Below are positions 37,376 through 49,971 of a stretch of DNA of 64,000 bases, in pieces. A program made the translations under genes and the position numbers. The notes beneath the pieces were generated by a model. It did no database searches, was not told the DNA's origin, and saw nothing but the letters and a program-made list of their open reading frames with translations. Within the stretch, counting starts at the first letter, position 1; every line of letters starts with the position of its first letter. The stretch is from contig NC_035171.2 in assembly GCF_001659605.2 (NCBI RefSeq), positions 892,044 to 956,043 of the forward strand, in the 5' to 3' direction. The DNA comes from Manihot esculenta. Lineage: Eukaryota > Streptophyta > Magnoliopsida > Malpighiales > Euphorbiaceae.

Positions 37376-40300
37376 TTAGCCTTCTTCATCATAATCTTCC
37401 TCCTCTTCCTCATCTATTCTTGTTCCAAGGTTTGCAAGCTGAAGAGGGTCAATGGCCATCTTGTCCATTTCAGAGAGTGACCAACCTGGATATTCTTCAT
37501 GATTAGTTGCAGCAGCAGGAGCCGCAGAAGAGTTATCAATCACCGTTGCTGCTACTGCTGCTGCTGGTGCTGCTGCTGGTGCTGCTGCTGCTGGTGCTGG
37601 TACTGGTGCTGTTGCTGCCGCTACTGTAGCAGCTTTTGTGTCCTCATTCTCGTTCACGTCAGCATTCAGATCAAAGTTTCTTTCTGATGCATTGGCACCA
37701 TCACTGACAATCATATCTTCCTCCAACAATTCCTTCTGTTCTGAATCATTATCTACCACCGTTCCAGGATTTGAGTTATTTTTTAAGTTCTGCTGAAGAG
37801 TTGTACTGGGTTCAGATTCAATCTCACGATGAGAAGACTCTCGTTCCACATTTCGAGCACCTCGTCCTCGGCCCCTTCCTCGACCACGGCCTCTCCCTCT
37901 GCCACTGCTGCCTGCATGGCTCATCACCTCATGCTGCAAACATCACAAAGTTCCTCTGTTACCTTTTTTTTGGTACAACTAGTTCATTCTGGGACTCGAC
38001 CTTAAGACCTCACACCATGAAGATTCAAATCCAATACCACTGACCTAAAGCTCATTGGTTATTACCCTTTTCTAATTTCCACTCTAATTTATACGCAACA
38101 TGCAACAAATTCAAAACAGCTGAACATTACATCTTCCACGCTATTTCTACCCTGCACTCCTCCCCCCTTCTCTCTCTGTAATCCTCTATTAAAGAAGTTT
38201 CAGCCAAATAGCCTAAAGCAATGAATCAAAGTTGAAAAAGGTACAAGATAGTCAGTGACTGGAGACTAAATTTGAAAAAAGGAATAATAAAAAACCAACC
38301 AATGATAAAAGGTCAGAAGGAAGACTACATGCAGTGAACTAGATTGACGTCAGTTTAATTCATCAAGACACTCTAGTTTGCGAAATATCTTACCATCCTG
38401 CTTCTCTTCAACTCTTCATCACTGTCATTGCATTCTTCCCCAATAGGCTTCCTGTCATGATATCAATAAGTAAGCTTAATTTGGATATCCTAGACTAAAG
38501 GGGAAGAAGAGAGGAGGGCAGAATAAGCAAGGGAAAAAAAGATGTGTTAACAACCTCTTTTGATGTGTTCTATGATCTGCAGTGTTATCAGAATGACCAT
38601 GACTATAGTCAGGAACCCTGCTGACAATTTCTCTCAAAAAATCAAAGACGTTATAACTCTGGACACAATGTTTTCTGCAGGTAAACCAAGGAATTCAATT
38701 AGACCATATCCACAAATTGTAAAAGAAATAGAAAAGTAAGAAGAAGGGGCTTCAAAAGGACACAGGAACATGGCATTACATTCTAATAGAAAATTCACTC
38801 TGAGTGAACACCTTATCTACCCACACAAGTAAAGAGAGGAAAAGAAAGGTAATTGAAAGAGCATTGCAAAAAGCCATTCTTCACGCAAGTTAAGAGAGGA
38901 AAAGAAAGGTAATTGAAAGAGCATAGCAAAAAGCCATTCTTCTTCTCTCACTGTCTTCTAGAAAGTTGCATCAAAAGGAAAGAGGCAAAGCTAGGGTTGG
39001 GGAGCAAGAGAAGAAAGGAGAAGAATGACAAATAAATTTAGCCTAACAAATGCCACTTGGACAACAACATGGGGGAGAAAATGTTGATTGGAACGATCTC
39101 GTAAATGTCCAAACTATGAATATCACGTACATGCTCTTATAACTCAGATAGTCATAGAACAGTCCAAAAATTCATAAATAAACCCCAGCAGAATGTGAAC
39201 CCAGTATTATAAGTTTACCAAGTGGAAATCAACAGGGTAATTTGTTTTCATTTTCAGAATTGCTTTGACCAGAAAAAAACATACAGATATATGTGTATAA
39301 ATACACACACATACTCTCTTCATCAAGTCTCGGAGCAAAACCATGCATGCACTTTTGAGCTATTAATAACCATTTTGGATAGTTATCTCAATACGTAATT
39401 TGCGAGAGGTTGTGCTTTTACAAGTTCTTGTGATATGGCTTTATTATGGCATTAAACATCAACCACAAAAGAAGTCTGAAAAGATGAAATGCAGCATGTG
39501 GAATTGTAGATCATGTTCGCAATTAAATTCAAGTATCTACTGCTTTCCTTTTCACAGGACAATGAAACTATATACTTACCGTTTACAACTCAATATACAT
39601 ATACATGGTAAGTAATCATGAAGCACTGAAAGTAAAGAATAATAGAATATCACAAAAAGAAACCAAGATGCTTGACAACCCACAATAGCTGGAAGGAAAA
39701 AAAAAAAAAAAACATGACAACAACAATAACAACACAAAGAGAGAGACACACACAGAGAGAGTGAGAGAGTGACATAATAAATGAAGCACCCAATACTTAT
39801 GGGCTCTAGGGAGGGTTGATGTAAGCTGCCAACAGGACTTCCAACAATCTCCATCTACTGACTTACATAAACCTATCAACGCAAGTAAATCAGAAGTGTA
39901 TCTAGTTGTCACTGTCACATGTTATCAATAATCTAAAGAGTACATTGCTTTGTTATTTTTGATTTATATAATCCAATCTCTTTTTTCGTTTACTTTTTGG
40001 TTTCCTTATTTTCCTAGATGACCAAAAACTTTCAACACATGTCAGGTGGCAACTAGCAAAGGGAACTTTGTAAAGGAACACAAATACAACATTACAACAT
40101 TCCTAGTCAGTAGAAAACAGAAATAAAACAATTAGCGAGGTAGAAATTCTAAAATGGGCAATTTCTCACTTACAAATGCAACGCACTCATAGTTTTTGCT
40201 CCTCGCTGAAGGGTGATTTCATATGTACGGTCACAAAGGTCTTGCAAAAACAATTCCAGTGCTTTAGCTGCGATAATATGCCGAGAAAAACATAAGCAAC

Positions 40301-42156
40301 CAAATGTACTTCCATTATCTTGGAAGGGTAAAGGATAGATTGTCACAGACACTTACAAACTAAAACAGGGACCGCAAGTGCTATCTTCCCAACATCTTCA
40401 TCAGCTTGCATTATTTTTTTAATGCGGGCCTGCCATATTAATTTTTTGTTCCATCAGATAACAAAGTGATCAAGGAATACCACCCATCAACAGCATTTAA
40501 AGAAAATCACAACATAAAAAGACAAGAATTTCAGGTCAAAAAGATTTTTTTTTTAATCAAATATCCAAGAATTCAAACATCAAGCACGGTGCACTAAGAT
40601 TTACAGCACCTCTAGGAGGTAGAAGTTAAGTGAGGAAATTAACTGCAGAATCAAAGTTAGAAGATTTTAAACATATACTATACAAGCCTTTAAAAACCAG
40701 CTGCCTAATACCATCACAATTTTAAAGCATTACAGCTCAAAGGAATTAAACATTCTGATGTGACAGAATTTCAGAAGTATATTTGCAACAGCCATTTATC
40801 CTCAATGGAGCTGCTACCTAGTTTCTGTAGGCATGGTATAAGCCTATAAGGTCATAATGCAAGATGCTTATATAAACAACAATAAGATCCAAAACCAAAC
40901 TGATGCAATTTAAGGAAGGCATTTACTTGAAACCAGATTTGTGGTGGCTTGTTCATCGTGTAGTGGCACTGTAGCAGTATAACTTGTACTCTATTGTATT
41001 TGACGGGAAAAATTATCATCCCAATGCCAAAGGCACTTACAGGATGTGTTCCCTGAATGTGCATTATGTCATCAACATATTGAGCCCATACTTAACATAA
41101 CGATAAATTAAAGTTGATTAAGTACACTTGAAAACAGAAAGCCAAAAAAGACAAAACGTGTAAACTGGGTCAAACACCCACAGGTCCAGTATTGAAAAAC
41201 ACATACTCAGGCTCACCTCTTGCTTGGCAAGGAAAGTGAAAGAGTAGGAACAGATAGGTGGCTCTAAATCCATGATCCAAGAAGCAAAACCAATCCCAAT
41301 ATTTAAGGATAAGATAAATTTTGTATCAAGGGATTGACCAACCAATAATCACTCTGAAGAGCAAAATCAGGCAAATAGAATTTAACCAAGCCCTAAAGAG
41401 TAAAGAACTCCCACTGACTAATTGTTTGCAGCAGACATGTGAAATAACCACTCCCACAGGCTGAGAAACTAGTAACGCTAATGGTTTTCTATGAAAGGCC
41501 TAAGAAATGATCCATCCATTTATTTACTTCAATATTACCGGTCACGGAAGGAAAGCTGCTCAAGTACTAACACCAAAAAGACAAAACTATCTATAAATGA
41601 TAAATCTTTAATATCCCAAATAATCAAGCAACCATCAACTGATTTCAGTGCCAATTATAAATTCACTTTAACATATAAAAGAATAACACCAAAAATGTCC
41701 ATTTTTAACTGGATAGTTAACAAGATTAGCAACATCTGAAGTTAACTGTACTGACTGACCAAGGAAAAAACACTAACACCACCCCTCCCCCCAATCGAAA
41801 TAGCCATCAGCTGCTTTCCGTGTATATAACTATCCAAAACCAGAGCCAACAAGAAATTAAGAACAAAACTTGACCTATATCGTATACCCACATAAATACC
41901 TAGTTTTGAAATACCCAGCATCTAATTCTGCTTCTAATCAATAACCCAGCACAGCAAATACTGTAATAAGACCGACATCCTCAAATTCAACGAAATCAAT
42001 CAATCGATCGATCGATTGATAGATAAGAACCTTACATCTCCTCAGCAAGTAAACAAAGCAAAATCCATATCAAGATGGAGAAAAAAGACAAAGGACAGAA
42101 AATACAGCAATATAGAAACTTACAGCTGGGAAACGGGTGTCTAGCTTCTTCCTCAT
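37376..42156 (-). CDS. NF-YC11: NC2 alpha / NF-YC11-type histone-fold corepressor (Dr1-associated), 6 exons
   Basis: On the minus strand, exons 42156-42124, 40429-40357, 40267-40174, 38674-38555, 38451-38394 and 37933-37376 join in frame to 311 residues. It starts MRKKLDTRFPA, then ARIKKIMQADEDVGKIALA and ALELFLQDLCDRTYEITL form the H2A-like histone fold (about residues 8-85). This is followed by HCVQSYNVFDFLREIVSRVP, an RG-rich stretch (GRGRGRGRG) that may bind nucleic acid or act in nuclear import, an Ala/Pro-rich tract encoded by GCT/GCA repeats, the block EEYPGWSLSEMDKMAIDPLQ and an acidic tail (DEEEEEDYDEEG). It matches Arabidopsis At3g12480 (NF-YC11). Its orthologs pair with Dr1 (NC2 beta), bind TBP on DNA and block TFIIA/TFIIB entry. 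Introns are long (intron 1 about 1.7 kb, intron 3 about 1.5 kb). The frame is intact. Confidence 0.9.
38821..38940. repeat. 60-bp tandem duplication in an intron of the NC2 alpha gene
   Basis: 38821-38880 and 38881-38940 are two copies of a purine-rich 60-base unit (AAGAGAGGAAAAGAAAGG...) differing at only a handful of positions. It lies in intron 3 and far from splice sites. Confidence 0.85.
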
Positions 42157-43376
42157 GGCTGTCAGATTTGGAACATTTAAAATTAAAAAAAAAAAAAATC
42201 CTAAAGTATAACCAGAAAGCGAAAACAGCCAAAAAGAGAAATCGAAATGATTTTTTTTCAAATCAAAATCATTTCTTCGTAATTGAAATTTGGATATCGC
42301 ACGAAAAACCTACAAACTATCCCCCTTCAGATCCAGAAACATGTTAAGAAAACAGAGCGTCGTTTCCATGGAATATCCGTCCGTACAATTTTTAGGAAAA
42401 AAATAAAAAATAAAATATTTCTGCTACAATTACAAGGCTGTTGTTTGAATTATAGAACAGTCTCTGAGGATCAGTACACGTGTGTAAGATCCCTCCTTAT
42501 TTCACACAGGATGTACAGTAAACTTGTCCTTTTCTTCTGTCCGAGTTTGCGCATTGTTTAACACAATTTAATTTAAAAATTAAAATTTATTAGCCAACTA
42601 AGAGTAATATTTTATTATTATTATTACTATTATTATTATTATTTTTCCACGCAGATAACTATCCAAAGCCCAATAGGATTAAGTAAATTAGAAGAAAATC
42701 CAATCTCAAAAGAACTATTCAGGCTCATCTTCTAATTCAGTTGGACACATCAGCCCAAAATAAGAGATTAAAATCAACATCACCACCCCAACCAAATACA
42801 AAATATATATATATATATATATATTTAAAAATAGTGAATTCTAATTTGTTTTAATTTATTTTAACCATCCATAATTGATTAATTTCCATTTAAAAACAAT
42901 ATATAAATACATGACCCAACTAAGCCTCCCTAATTGGTGCTTACAGCTTAGATTAATTAGGTAGCATAAACATTTCTATAAAATGCTGTCAACCAGCTTT
43001 TCCATTTCATGATTTTCCATAAAAATATTGTCAATTAAGTATTCGTAAATTTCTTAAAGAATTAATAATTAGATTTAAGTAAATCAATTTTGAAATTAAT
43101 TATATGTTCCTCATTCACTATTTATGGATTTATTCTTTTCTTAACTATGAAAAATATTATATTGTAATAATTGTTTTCACGAGAATGATTGATAAAATAT
43201 TGAAGAAAAAAAGTTTGTAAAAATATAAAAGCTAAACAACACCAAAATCAAATCAAATCAAAATTTTTTTCAAAATTTATATAATTTAATCATCAACAAT
43301 TCCATTTTTTTAAGAAAAAATAAATGCATTAAATAAAAAAAAATCATAATCATGTAAAATATCATTAGACTCAAAC
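42157..43376. other. Upstream region of NC2 alpha gene and AT-rich spacer
   Basis: 42157 to about 42550 probably holds the divergent promoter and leader of the minus-strand gene. A (TTA)n run is at about 42609-42640 and an (AT)n microsatellite at about 42793-42814. The rest is AT-rich. No gene is supported. Confidence 0.5.
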
Positions 43377-43705
43377 TGATATTCTGAGATCTAGAAAAAA
43401 TAGAGTTTCAGTGTGTATAGAAAAATTTAGTTTGGAAGAGTCACGCTCTCCTTTTTTATTTTTTTTCCTCTTATTCTCTAGTGACGCATGACTGTTATCC
43501 TATTATCATCTGTTTCTATCATGCAAAATCGTACGTATGGGCGTACTTGTTTGTCCATCTTTATCAGGTGGCCATTTAATTCTTCTCTGATATCTGTGGT
43601 GATAGGGTTGTGATTTAGCTGCGCCTGCTTTCATACTTCCCATCATGTTAAACGAGGCAAGCTCCCTTTTAACAGGTCTGGATTCTCTATTAATCCGGCC
43701 TGCTT
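43377..43705 (-). repeat. Truncated LTR of the Tat-type gypsy family
   Basis: Begins TGATATTCTGAGATC like the outer ends of the LTRs at 15622 and 49279 and shares further blocks (CGTACGTA, GGTGGCCATTTAATTC, CCGGCCTGC). Similarity is lost near 43705, before the inner end. Only the outer two thirds of the LTR remain. Orientation is inferred from the other copies. Confidence 0.55.
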
Positions 43706-44891
43706 TAATAGCAGATTGGATAGTGTGTTGATGATCGATTTGTTTAATTGATTCTAATGGATTTAAAATCTATCATTTTTTTAAATTTGATCTCAAACTG
43801 AATGGAAAAGATCTGGGAGTTATTATAAACCATAGAGAAAAACAAGAATAAAAAAAAACAGCCGTGTAAATGTAATAACATGAATAGACAATACTGCAAC
43901 AAAAAGCCATGTCATCCATATAGCCATAATCACATTTCTCCAAGTTTTATTTTTTATTTTGATAAAATTATGCAATTTCTTTTAATTTTATATTAAATTA
44001 TTAAAATTAAAAATTTTAAATAAAATCGCATAAATATTTTATTTTATACGAAAATCTTTACAACACTAAGATATATAAACCACCATAAATATTAAACCAC
44101 TGATATATACTTTTATAAATAGAATGGATAAAATTTTCTAACTGTATATTAATAATATATAAAATATTAGCATTAGTTAAAATTCAAACACGTTACACCT
44201 GTAATTCAAAGCAAATAATTAAAGAAATTCAAAATCTATTGGTTTGAGCAAATGTCGCGGATTCAGATTTTTGCACTCACTCGGACCGTATGACACTTGA
44301 TTTGAATATTATCAAGTTAAGTCAGCTGATGTATCTACACGTTCATCTGTACAATAAATCATGTCAATTAGTCAAGAAGTTAAAATGTTATTAAGGCGAG
44401 CAATATCTACATATATCAAGCGGATATCGGTATCAAACAAATATAATGACACAAATAACCTAAATATCGCATATAGGCACAAAGATTTTAATAAAAGGAC
44501 TATTCATTTCATTTTAGAGGCAAAACAGTCATTACACAATTCGACACAACGATTCTCATACTATTTGCAGATAGGAGGGAACGCCTATAAAGGATGGAGG
44601 CACAGTACAGAGACTCAATAGGCCTACGGTAGTCAATTGGGCCCAGTCCTCACTAATGGTCAACTAGTCACTCCCCTCTAAACAGTCTTAGGAACAAGTT
44701 GAGCTGTAGCAGGAGAATACATCAATATATCTGATGTGACACCCCCTTAATAATTACATGAAAATGAATTACAAGAAACTGATATGACTCTTTGATACTA
44801 CTATTTTATACTAATTTCTATCCATCTCGTTTTCAAAAAATCTCACATTGAAAAATTACATTTTAGTCCCTCAAAATTTTAGACCCCTAAC
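43706..44891. other. Spacer, right part probably chromovirus LTR remnant
   Basis: 43706 to about 44200 is AT-rich without structure. From about 44240 to 44891 the composition is less AT-rich and the sequence abuts the polypurine tract of the chromovirus relic at 44892, so it is probably that element's 3' LTR on the minus strand, starting TGTTAGGGG. The outer LTR end could not be placed because no second copy is present. Confidence 0.35.
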
Positions 44892-44898
44892 ACTCTCC

Positions 44899-45330
44899 CC
44901 TACTTAAACGGTCAACGTCTTCGTCGATTGAGCCTGTCGGAAGTCTTCAATCTTCTGCAAATGTTGTTGGAGGTTCGATTCTTTCTCCCAACTAGTTTCT
45001 TCGATACTTAGACCTTTCTATTTGACAAGGTATTCTTTATAAGGAGGACGCTTGGTGGTCTTCACAACTCATTCTACTAAGATTTATTCAACGGCTTGAT
45101 GCATTAGTGGTACTCGTGAAACAGCTGGTATTGAGGGTTTATTTCTGTTGTCGTCTGTCTCATCTGCATAGTATGGCTTGAGTCTACTCATATGAAGTAC
45201 TAAGTGAATTTTCATCCACTGTGGTAGTTCCATTTTATATGCTACAGGCCCAAATCTAGCAATGATTGAAATTGGTCATTCATATTTGCACACTAATCTT
45301 TGGTCTCGGTTGCAAAAGAATCGCAGTTGT
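44899..45330 (-). pseudogene. Chromovirus (Ty3/gypsy) pol C-terminus with chromodomain, decayed
   Basis: The minus-strand translation gives VAYKMELPQWMKIHLVLHMS (integrase C-terminal block), then PPYKEYLVK, a stop where W is expected, KGLSIEETSWEKESNL and a helical segment ending IEDFRQAQSTKTLTV. The EYLVKWKG...EETSWE pattern is the chromodomain at the end of chromovirus integrases. Several in-frame stops are present. It is followed on the minus strand by a purine tract (GTAGGGGAGAG) and a TG that would start the 3' LTR. No other part of the element is visible nearby, so this is a 3' fragment. Confidence 0.7.
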
Positions 45331-47337
45331 TCTAGTAGTAGCTTGATTAATATCGTACTCTATAGAGAGATTGATTCAACCACCAATCCGATTCACCGTC
45401 AATTCTGAATTTGTGCATGTCATCCGTATCAAGTTTTAAATGCGTGTGAATTATGACAATAAAAACAAATCATGCGTGTCAAGAGAGGTATAGTTTCATC
45501 CGGCTAAATATTAATGAACCAACTGCCTGTTATTAATGAATCGCCTAAAAACCTTAACAAAAATAAGAGTTGTCCTTTCAAATGAGACAGGTGACAAATA
45601 CTACCTATACGGCACAAATATACAGAAATAAAGAGATAATTAATCCTCCGAACACATTATCCTCATTTACTATCTCTGGACTAAATTTAGTTCATTAATT
45701 CCCGTTGAATCGAGTTACCAAAATTAGATGTCACAATCCCATAACCCTCCAAATTTCATTGTCATATATATAAAGATTTTCTTTTACTCATATATGTTTA
45801 GAGAGAGAAACATAAACCCTAATCATCAGGATTTCTAAACATTTTTATCAACCATAAAATTGATAATAGGCTACAAGGAGATTGAACTTAAAAAAAATAC
45901 TATTATATCTTAATTAACTTTAGTTTAAAAATAAATTAAAAAAATATTGGAATTAATTGCATATTGCCTAAGTCATTACATTTAACATATGATTAGCATA
46001 TTTGTTATATTTTACATAGACTATGATGGATGTTTCGTTTCGAAAACAACAATAAGTATTTCTTTTTTAATATGTAAAAGCTCTTACATTAAAAAATTCA
46101 TTGGACCAGAAATCAAACTAAAAGATTCAATACCCAAACCAAGCGCTGTCTAACCAGAATCGCAATCCCATCGCCAGCCACTGCCATCTCGTCCTCCATA
46201 GCCAGAGTCGGAAAAAACGAAATAGAAATTCATAATAAACTAGATAAGCAATCTCGGCTAGCAGAAAAATAAACTAAAAAACCCAAAACTAGATCAAGCA
46301 GTAAAGCAAACAGCCTTCCACCACAAATCCCGACAAACAGTAAATAAAAATCTGGAGTAAAGCACCATACAAGCAACACAAAACACCATCACCGTGCTAG
46401 AAAATACATAGGATAAAGAAGCTTGAGACTCCGGCACCGTATAACGGAAGGAAACAAAACAAAGCCCATGACTTCTAGCATGAGAAAAAAAACTCAAAAC
46501 CACAAATTTAAAAAATATCGATGAAATATAACTAAAAAATCAAAACCTCCTAAATAAAAATTTATTTATAGTAAAAGATAAATAAAGGACACACTGTCCG
46601 AAGGGGAAAGACAAGAAGGCCGAACCCTTTTTTGGCGACAACAAAATCCTATAAAAACTGTTCGCTCTTTTTATTTATGTTTTCTCATTTTTTCTTTTTA
46701 AGAATCGATTGTCTTAAAAATAATTAAGATTACAATTACAATAAATATATTTTCACAGTTAATTAAGATAAGGATTTATATTGAAGTTATTATTATTTTT
46801 AGCAATTTTTTTTTCACAATAAAGAGTAGTTTTTTTGGAGATTCATTACTCACTATAACGGTAAAAAAACTTCAATCATATTTTGAAATGGAACTTACGA
46901 TCCAAAGGTTGATGAAGTACCATATATATATTTATATTCTAATTACTAGTAAAAGTTTTAAAAGTTAATGCCAGAATTGTACAACTATTTTCTGTAATTA
47001 ATTGAACAATTTATTCAAATTTGAACCAAGAATAATAATTACATTAAACCCTCTTCTATATTTCAAGAAATAACAGAAATATTAATGGAGTTATTGCCAC
47101 CAAATCCTTGGGTTTAATAGGAAAATTAGACCTTCTTGTGTATCCGAGCATGTTCACATTAGGAGTTGTAAAATATTTAAGGAATATATATTACAATGGA
47201 CTCCTCTAAATGAAACAAAATCCCTGCAACCTTACTCACCACTTCAATCCTACGCTGAAAAGATGCATGTTATAACTTTCAATCCTTGAGATTTCTTTCC
47301 ATTATTGCAAAGATACTATATTTATTTTAACCCTAAA
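45331..47337. other. Intergenic spacer and upstream region of the zinc-finger gene
   Basis: Mixed AT-rich DNA. A block at about 46080-46650 is A/C-rich and T-poor on the plus strand, like those in two other places, and may be old non-LTR retrotransposon material. Open stretches in it lack recognisable domains. Confidence 0.4.
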
Positions 47338-47344
47338 TATAAAG
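47338..47344 (+). promoter_or_regulatory. TATA box of the C2H2 zinc-finger gene
   Basis: TATAAAG lies 52-58 bases before the start codon, giving a short 5' leader of roughly 25 bases if transcription starts the usual ~30 bases downstream. Confidence 0.5.
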
Positions 47345-47395
47345 AGATGCATCTCTGCTAATCCTTCAATTCAAATCCATCCCAAATCCCTTTCC

Positions 47396-48340
47396 ATGGA
47401 TGCAACTCATTCACGACCAAAACCCTGCCCCTCTGATGCCTCTAGCATTTCTGCTGCTGCTTCAGAGGGAACTCAACATGAACATCCACACCAGGTTCAT
47501 GTTGGTGATAGAAAGATGAAGATGAAAATGAAGGAGAAATCTGAACCTACGACTGCAGTAACCCATGAATCCAGTTCTCGTGTTTTGCTTGATTTGAAGC
47601 TTTCTAGCGATGATTCGATTCGTGGGTCTAAGCTTGAACTCAACCTTTTCACCCCTGTCAACACAAACAATGAATCTACTGATGAAACCATGCATGGTGA
47701 GAAGCGATCTGATCATAACAATAATAGTACTCAGTCTAGGGTTTTCTCATGCAACTTCTGCAAGAGAGATTTCTCTACGTCCCAAGCTCTTGGTGGCCAC
47801 CAAAATGCACACAAGCAAGAACGTGCACTAGCCAAGAGACGTCAAGGGATGGATTTGGGTGCTTTTGGGAATTATCCTTATAGTTATTACCCATATTCAA
47901 GCTTTTCATCTCATCATAATAATCCTTTGTATGGATCTCTTAGCAGATCTCTTGGGGTGAGGATGGATTCCTTGATTCATAAGTCTTCTGCATCTTATCC
48001 ATGGTGGTCCTCGGGCGGAGCCTATCGGTTTAGCCATGGTGGGTGGTCTAGGCAAGGCTTGGTGAATTCACAACAACCTTCCATTGATAGGCTAAGGATG
48101 GAGAGTTTGAATGCTGTTAATAATAGTTATGGTGGTGGATTTGGAACTACTGCTGGGTCGTCTTCTTCTCCAAGATTTGATGAAAACAAAAATAATTCAT
48201 CAGTTCAGAATCTCGGTGCTTCTCCTTCAAATATTAATTCATTGATCGGATCATCTACCGGTGATCATCTCAGGCGAGCCGACCCTGCAACGAGTAATCA
48301 AGTTGATGCTTCAGGAATTGATTTATCACTTAAACTCTAA
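47396..48340 (+). CDS. Single C2H2 zinc-finger transcriptional repressor (QALGGH type)
   Basis: An intronless frame of 314 residues. One plant-type finger, FSCNFCKRDFSTSQALGGHQ (Cys119, Cys122, His135, His139), is followed by a basic stretch (KQERALAKRRQG). EAR-type repression motifs occur as LDLKL (65-69), LELNL (80-84) and DLSLKL at the extreme C-terminus. The rest is Ser/Asn/Tyr-rich and disordered. This matches the ZFP1/3/4/7-like group of nuclear repressors involved in development and hormone response; KNUCKLES and GIS relatives are alternatives. The specific ortholog was not determined. A KMKMKMKEK tract at about 40-48 may be part of a nuclear import signal. Confidence 0.88.
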   Translation: MDATHSRPKPCPSDASSISAAASEGTQHEHPHQVHVGDRKMKMKMKEKSEPTTAVTHESSSRVLLDLKLSSDDSIRGSKLELNLFTPVNTNNESTDETMHGEKRSDHNNNSTQSRVFSCNFCKRDFSTSQALGGHQNAHKQERALAKRRQGMDLGAFGNYPYSYYPYSSFSSHHNNPLYGSLSRSLGVRMDSLIHKSSASYPWWSSGGAYRFSHGGWSRQGLVNSQQPSIDRLRMESLNAVNNSYGGGFGTTAGSSSSPRFDENKNNSSVQNLGASPSNINSLIGSSTGDHLRRADPATSNQVDASGIDLSLKL

Positions 48341-49278
48341 GTCTTAATTGTTTTACTTTTATCAATTCCTTTTTTTCTATTCATGTTTAATTTTAATTGA
48401 CATTGAATTTAATTAGATTTTGTAAAATTAGACACATCTGTTCTTGATATTTTCCTTTTCAGTTAATTTGTTTATGTAATTATTTGGTTGCAGCTTATTA
48501 CAATAGTCATTGCTTATCATATGTCTTATACAACGAATGGTTTTGTGAATTTCCTGCAATGAAAATAATCATAAATATAGAAATATGACCATTAAATTAT
48601 TGATTACCATCATAAATTAATTATTAATCCATGTAATAATAATAAGAAGAAGAAACATATCGATATATATAGAAAATCCATGGATATATGATCTCATTAA
48701 TTAAAAAATAAATAGAACAAATATGAGTTTTTATGCTTTTTATTTAAATGAGATTAGAATAATATGGAATTTTCTCCTTCTGAGTTTTCTATTTAAGTGG
48801 GTGATCATAGATTTAACAAGATTAACGTACAATCAAACACTAATTGGAATACCTAATTAATTTTCCCATAATTTTAATTCCTGATAAAAATTTCTAATTT
48901 AAACACAATTACATTAATTGCCTGTGCCAGTAACTGAAAGTTCTGATGAATTCATAGGAGAAAGTGATAAACTTTCCTTAATTTATCATTTTGAATCTCC
49001 TTGGGTCCATAAACGACAGTTTTCTTTTGATTTTTTCCCCTTTTTATTTACAATTAACCAATTTTTGTATATAAAATTTGAATTTTCACTTTAGTAATTA
49101 AGTACATTGAATATTATAGATTAATTCTTAAATAGGTTTAGTCTATTATATATTACCTTATCTATAGCCTAATTATTAAGTCTTTAATATTATTTACATT
49201 GTTTATAATTATATAAATATAATAATTTGAAAATCAACATCATATTTTTTTATTGATTTTTATTACTTAAAATAATTT
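48341..49278. other. AT-rich spacer before the transposon nest
   Basis: The 3' flank of the zinc-finger gene followed by AT-rich DNA. No gene, RNA or repeat family is recognised up to the TG that starts the gypsy LTR. Confidence 0.5.
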
Positions 49279-49731
49279 TGATATTCGAGATTCGACAATG
49301 AATTTAGGCTCTTGTGAGTTTTGATAAGTTTGATTTTTATTTTTTTCTCCTCTTCCTTTTATTCCCCTTTCTTTTTTGTCTTTTTCGATCGTGTAACCGC
49401 CGTTTTGCGTCCATACCTCTCTACCACACTTATGCGGGCAACTTTTACGAACGTATTGTATCCTTATCTTCGTTAGATGGCTATTTAATTCCTTCTAACG
49501 CTATTTGGACACAATTCTGAGTATCGCGGGGTCTATCTTTCTATGGAGACCAATGGGTATTTGGGCTAGATTGCCCTGAGCTAATCTAAGTCCTACCCGC
49601 TCACAAAGATAGGCCCTGAACATGTATGAAGCTTACTCCTTCATTGTGTATTGGGCCAATGTTTGGACCGGTATGGTTTCCTTTCGCTTGGGCTACATTA
49701 GGCCCAATATCCTGGGGTCCAGCAGTCATCA
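49279..49731 (-). repeat. 3' LTR of the Tat-type gypsy element
   Basis: 453 bases, outer end TGATATTCGAGATTC and inner end CAGTCATCA, followed by a pyrimidine tract (AGTGTCCCTTTTATCC), which is the polypurine tract on the minus strand. It has the same length and blocks as the LTR copies at 15622 and 18308. The left flanking pentamer is AATTT; the matching target duplication would be beyond the window. Confidence 0.65.
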
Positions 49732-49971
49732 AGTGTCCCTTTTATCCTCTGATTAATTATTCCATGATTAATGAAAGGTAAATTTTAAAATCTCCAATTA
49801 TTTTTGTACGGCTCTAGGAGAGTTCTGTCAAACGTCATTTCTTTTGTCTTTCCAAAATTCAAATTTTCATTTTCACTTGTTACTCCTCCTATTGTATTGT
49901 CTTTACTATTTCGCTTTCCTTCTCCTCTGTTATCTTGATTCTTCGATCTGAGTTACATTTTCATTCTTCTC

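Noticed and set aside
37499..37687. Cys/Trp-rich plus-strand open frame
   Set aside because: It is the antisense shadow of the GCT-encoded alanine tract of the NC2 alpha gene.
46294..46503. Minus-strand open frame rich in Phe, Ser and Val
   Set aside because: No start context, no domain and low-complexity composition; it mirrors the T-poor bias of the plus strand.
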